DNA of 64,000 bases from Hafnia alvei. GTDB lineage: Bacteria > Pseudomonadota > Gammaproteobacteria > Enterobacterales > Enterobacteriaceae. Below the pieces are notes generated by a model, which was given only the letters and a program-made list of their open reading frames with translations, ran no database searches and was not told the DNA's origin. This document shows, in pieces, positions 60,991 to 64,000 of the stretch; within the stretch, counting starts at the first letter, position 1, and every line of letters begins with the position of its first letter. Position numbers and translations under genes: made by a program. The stretch covers positions 1,318,012 to 1,382,011 of the forward strand of contig NZ_CP139992.1 in assembly GCF_034424155.1 (NCBI RefSeq), in the 5' to 3' direction.

Positions 60991-61644
60991 CTATCTGCTT
61001 AATATGACCAATATAGTTGCAAATGAATTAAAAATACAATGCAGAAATATAGGAAGCAGTAATCCATTTTTGTATATTCTTGCATAACATAATATGACGG
61101 AAAAAGTGAATAACTCTATGAAGGTCGTGGGAGAGTTATATTGAGTATGCATAAGACTGAATAAGAGAGATGTTAATACTATCCCATAAACTTTTACTTT
61201 AGGCCCCCATAAAAGAAATGCATTGAGAAGAAAACCACGAAATACGATCTCTTCATAAATAGGGGCTAAGAAGCAAACACAAAAAGAGAACAGGAAAAAA
61301 GAAAAACTGGAATAAGTAACTATCGATTCAGTCCACACTTCGGGCTTATCATAAAAAGCGGATATTATCCTTAGCGTGATGATAAAAAAGATAAAAAATA
61401 GCGCGCTTTTTATATCGATACTGCCCTTGTTGATGTCTTTGTAGTGAAACGAATATTTTCTTATTGCGATGTAAGAAAAAGGTGTCCAAAGTGCAAAACT
61501 CATAAATGGGATGAGATACCCACTTTGATAGAGTGCTTTATAGTTACTAAGCAATAGTGAAACATAAGAAATAAAATACCAAAGTATAAAAATGCTAAAG
61601 CAAATGAAGGATTGTGTTATTTTACCCAGTGTCTTGCTGTCCAT
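60991..61644 (-). CDS. CPBP-family intramembrane metalloprotease
   Basis: 217-residue integral membrane protein with six to seven hydrophobic segments. The CPBP/Abi motifs are present: EEIVFRGFLL (motif 1, near residue 131), FSLMHTQYN (motif 2, His) and FLHCIFNSF (motif 3, HxxxN). Relatives include CAAX prenyl proteases and bacteriocin-immunity or stress-related membrane proteases. Coding sequence is strikingly AT-rich compared with its neighbours, suggesting horizontal acquisition. It stands alone between zitB and aroG where E. coli has ybgS. The substrate is unknown. Confidence 0.8.
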   Translation of the reverse strand: MDSKTLGKITQSFICFSIFILWYFISYVSLLLSNYKALYQSGYLIPFMSFALWTPFSYIAIRKYSFHYKDINKGSIDIKSALFFIFFIITLRIISAFYDKPEVWTESIVTYSSFSFFLFSFCVCFLAPIYEEIVFRGFLLNAFLLWGPKVKVYGIVLTSLLFSLMHTQYNSPTTFIELFTFSVILCYARIYKNGLLLPIFLHCIFNSFATILVILSR

Positions 61645-62089
61645 TGCACGGTATTTCTCTATGATGTGTTCGCATGATTATAAATGCGACAGAGAAAACT
61701 AAGCAAGCATCCGACCTGAAACCTATGCTGAATTATAAATTAAGAATTTTATTAAAAATAATAATAGTGAATGAATGCGCTACAAATCTTTGCACGATTG
61801 ATTGCTTGTAACCTGATGAAACTATTTTATGCGGAAAAGGCTTCTATGTGAGGAAGAAATTTTGTTGTTGGAGTTGCTTTTTCTTAGGCTGTTCAATATC
61901 CATCTATGCTGATTAATACGTTTAAAATCAGCATCAATGATGACTCATGATGAAGTGATGACCGTAGTTGCTAGGCTGTCGGGGGCTTAAATCAAGAAAT
62001 TGTTGAACAAACCCCGTTTACAATTGCCGCGTAAAACGGCTAGATTGGAGATTCGCCTATTAATCCCCTTCGACACCAACGGAATAGTT
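61645..62089 (+). promoter_or_regulatory. aroG upstream region with TyrR-box remnant
   Basis: AT-rich stretch between the CPBP gene and aroG without a credible ORF. GAACAAACCCCGTTTACA (62005-62022) agrees at 14 of 18 positions with the E. coli aroG TyrR box TGTAAAACCCCGTTTACA as I recall it; the right half TTTACA is intact and the left half is degraded. The frame of aroG runs open upstream to 62000 but is not translated as judged by the family start. Confidence 0.5.
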
Positions 62090-63142
62090 ATGAATTACCA
62101 GAACGACGATTTACGCATTAAAGAAATTAAGGAACTCCTGCCACCTGTTGCCTTGTTAGAGAAGTTTCCGGCAACGGCGTTTGCAGCAGAGACGGTGTCG
62201 CAGGCCCGTGGTGCAATTCATCAAATCCTCAAAGGCAAAGACGATCGCCTGCTGGTGATTATCGGCCCATGCTCAATTCACGATATTGAAGCCGCCAAAG
62301 AATACGCGCAGCGCCTGCTCAAGCTACGCCAAGAACTCAACGGTGAGCTTGAGATTGTGATGCGCGTGTATTTTGAAAAACCACGCACCACCGTGGGCTG
62401 GAAGGGATTAATCAACGATCCGCATATGGACAGCAGCTATCAGATCAACGACGGTTTACGCATTGCGCGTAAATTACTGTTGGATATCAATGATATTGGT
62501 ATGCCAACGGCGGGTGAATTCCTTGATATGATCACGCCACAATATTTGGCGGATCTCATGAGCTGGGGCGCTATTGGTGCGCGCACTACGGAATCACAGG
62601 TTCACCGCGAGCTGGCTTCAGGCTTGTCATGTCCTGTTGGATTTAAAAACGGCACCGATGGCACCATCAAAGTCGCTATTGATGCGATCAACGCGGCAAG
62701 CGCGGCGCATTGCTTCTTGTCAGTCACCAAATGGGGTCACTCTGCGATTGTGAATACCAGCGGTAACGGCGATTGCCATATTATTTTGCGTGGTGGTAAA
62801 GAGCCAAACTACAGCGCTGCACATGTACAGGAAGTGAAAGCGGGGCTAAAGAAAGCCGGTTTGGCTGAGCAGGTGATGATTGATTTCAGCCATGCAAATA
62901 GCAGCAAACAATTCAAAAAGCAGCTAGATGTTTGTACTGACGTTTGCCACCAACTGGAAGCGGGTGATAAAGCCATTATGGGCGTGATGATCGAGAGTCA
63001 TCTTGAAGAAGGCAACCAGAACCTAGAAGGCACAGAGCCTCTGGTTTATGGCAAAAGCGTGACTGATGCGTGTATTGGTTGGGATGATACTGAAACGGTA
63101 CTGCGCCAATTAGCACAGGCCGTGAAAGCACGTCGCGGTTAA
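62090..63142 (+). CDS. aroG: DAHP synthase, phenylalanine-sensitive
   Basis: 350-residue first enzyme of aromatic amino-acid synthesis, the same length as E. coli AroG, joining phosphoenolpyruvate and erythrose-4-phosphate. It starts MNYQNDDLRIKEIKELLPP. Motifs are VIIGPCSIHD, MRVYFEKPRTTVGWKG, GARTTESQVHRELASGLS, GFKNGTDGT, CHIILRGGKEPNY and MIDFSHANSSKQ. The sequence follows the Phe-sensitive AroG isozyme closely. Confidence 0.96.
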   Translation: MNYQNDDLRIKEIKELLPPVALLEKFPATAFAAETVSQARGAIHQILKGKDDRLLVIIGPCSIHDIEAAKEYAQRLLKLRQELNGELEIVMRVYFEKPRTTVGWKGLINDPHMDSSYQINDGLRIARKLLLDINDIGMPTAGEFLDMITPQYLADLMSWGAIGARTTESQVHRELASGLSCPVGFKNGTDGTIKVAIDAINAASAAHCFLSVTKWGHSAIVNTSGNGDCHIILRGGKEPNYSAAHVQEVKAGLKKAGLAEQVMIDFSHANSSKQFKKQLDVCTDVCHQLEAGDKAIMGVMIESHLEEGNQNLEGTEPLVYGKSVTDACIGWDDTETVLRQLAQAVKARRG

Positions 63143-63155
63143 TCAGCTGTTTTAC

Positions 63156-63186
63156 AAAAAAGCCCACTTCACGGAGTGGGCTTTTT
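63156..63186 (+). terminator. aroG terminator
   Basis: AAAAAAGCCCACTT-CACG-GAGTGGGCTTTTT, beginning 14 bases after the aroG stop codon. It is nearly symmetric, so it may also serve the convergent Spy-like gene. Confidence 0.92.
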
Positions 63187-63210
63187 ACTAGATAAAATCC
63201 GATAGCAGTT

Positions 63211-63630
63211 TTACTGCTGCTGCATTTCTTGTGCTAAATCGCTTTTAACCTGTGCTTTTTGTTCTGGAGTTAAGATTTTGCTCAAATTAAAGAAATACTG
63301 CATACGATAGTAGCGAGCCTGCTCTTGTGCTTTACCGAAAGCCGCAATTTGTTTCTTAACCGCTGTTTCATCCCATTTACCTGAATCAATAATATCGATT
63401 AGTAGGCCATTCTGGATATCTTTTGTATCAATAGAGGCCATTTTCTTATCTGTTTCAGTCCGCAGGGCTTTAATCTTATCCACTTGAGATTGATTTAAAT
63501 GCAGATGCTGGATCATTGGATCTTGCTGAGGTTCCGGTTGAGTGCTTCCGCTAGTATTGCTGGATGCTAAAGCGAAACCAGAAAAAACGAGCGCTGATGC
63601 AGCAAGAGTCAATTTAGAAAATTTGTTCAT
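63211..63630 (-). CDS. Spy/CpxP-like periplasmic protein
   Basis: 139-residue exported helical protein. A signal peptide (MNKFSKLTLAASALVFSGFA) is cleaved near ALA-SS; the remainder is charged and Gln-rich with an LTxxQ motif (ILTPEQKAQVKSDLAQ) and an LNQSQVDKIKAL motif, the two-part pattern of the Spy/CpxP family. Members act as periplasmic chaperones or envelope-stress sensors. The start is the ATG at 63630; a TTG one codon earlier is not needed. E. coli has no such gene between aroG and gpmA. I do not assign it to Spy or CpxP itself. Confidence 0.75.
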   Translation of the reverse strand: MNKFSKLTLAASALVFSGFALASSNTSGSTQPEPQQDPMIQHLHLNQSQVDKIKALRTETDKKMASIDTKDIQNGLLIDIIDSGKWDETAVKKQIAAFGKAQEQARYYRMQYFFNLSKILTPEQKAQVKSDLAQEMQQQ

Positions 63631-63803
63631 CAATGTAATTCCATAAAGGGAAAAGAAAATTAGTCCAAATAACTGTAAACCATTTATGAGTTAGTGTTGT
63701 AATGAAGTGTGTGAACTCGTGAACACAGATTGTTTAATTATGCATTGTGATTATTTATTAGTTGTGTGAATTTTTGTGATTATTCGCCACGGTACTCAGC
63801 AAG

Positions 63804-63823
63804 AAAAAAGCGCCCGAAGGCGC
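63804..63823 (-). terminator. gpmA terminator
   Basis: On the minus strand GCGCC-TTCG-GGCGC is followed by TTTTTT, 27 bases beyond the gpmA stop codon. Confidence 0.92.
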
Positions 63824-63849
63824 TTATTAATAATAAAACAGGAGGGAAA

Positions 63850-64000
63850 TTATTTCGCTTTACCCTGATTAGCAACCGCCGCGGCTTTAGCTGCAATTTC
63901 ATCTGCATCGCCAAGATAGTAACGTTTTAATGGTTTAAGATTTTCATCAAACTCATAAACCAACGGTACGCCGGTTGGAATATTCAGCTCAAGAATTTCA
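63850..64000 (-). CDS. gpmA: 2,3-bisphosphoglycerate-dependent phosphoglycerate mutase, 3' end only
   Basis: The last 49 codons of gpmA run off the window edge. The visible C-terminus contains [37 protein letters not shown] and ends NQGKAK, which is the E. coli GpmA end with few changes. It is a glycolytic enzyme interconverting 3- and 2-phosphoglycerate; the catalytic His region is outside the window. The neighbour aroG is as in E. coli. Confidence 0.95.
   Translation of the reverse strand, partial: EILELNIPTGVPLVYEFDENLKPLKRYYLGDADEIAAKAAAVANQGKAK

Overview
The window is chromosomal DNA from a member of the Enterobacterales. Nearly every gene has a close Escherichia coli K-12 counterpart, in almost the same order as the E. 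coli segment from glnS to gpmA. Moderate G+C, a chiP-chiQ-chitobiase operon, a xanthosine cluster and patA inside this segment suggest Hafnia/Obesumbacterium or a near relative. That genus call is inference from recall.

Layout. 1-6.5 kb holds the 3' part of glnS and a chitin-uptake operon (chiP, chiQ, chitobiase). 6.8-12.1 kb holds fur with a possible coupled leader ORF, fldA, ybfE, ybfF, seqA and pgm. 12.2-21.8 kb holds a DUF3861 gene behind a strong Fur-box match, then the kdpFABC-kdpDE potassium system on the minus strand, an unrecognised divergent ORF and ybfA. 22.0-26.2 kb holds a DUF523-DUF1722 gene (ybgA), phr, a periplasmic cyclic-nucleotide phosphodiesterase and ybgI. 26.3-30.1 kb holds yjdM and a minus-strand cluster xapA / MFS transporter / xapR-like regulator. 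30.4-33.6 kb holds pxpB-pxpC-pxpA and nei. 33.7-45.9 kb is the TCA-cycle core: gltA divergent from sdhCDAB-sucABCD. 46.6-55.7 kb holds cydABX-ybgE and the Tol-Pal operon (ybgC-tolQRAB-pal-cpoB). 55.9-56.8 kb holds four identical tRNA-Lys(UUU) genes interleaved with structured repeats that carry copies of the tRNA 3' end. 57-64 kb holds nadA, patA, zitB, an AT-rich CPBP membrane protease gene, aroG, a Spy/CpxP-like gene and the 3' end of gpmA.

Most of the window is ordinary core genome. The parts that deserve a second look are: (i) the tRNA-Lys array, with a T-stem A51-C63 mismatch in all four genes and hairpin-chain repeats whose stems appear to covary between copies; (ii) two 121-bp palindromic elements, one inside the kdp operon between kdpB and kdpC and one between sdhB and sucA; (iii) accessory genes set into E. 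coli-like order (cpdP-like phosphodiesterase, xap cluster with a non-XapB transporter, patA with a sigma-54/NtrC-type promoter, the CPBP gene, the Spy-like gene); (iv) the Fur box in front of the DUF3861 gene. I saw no CRISPR array, prophage, transposase or obvious defence system.

All assignments come from reading the sequence and from remembered family knowledge. No database search was run.
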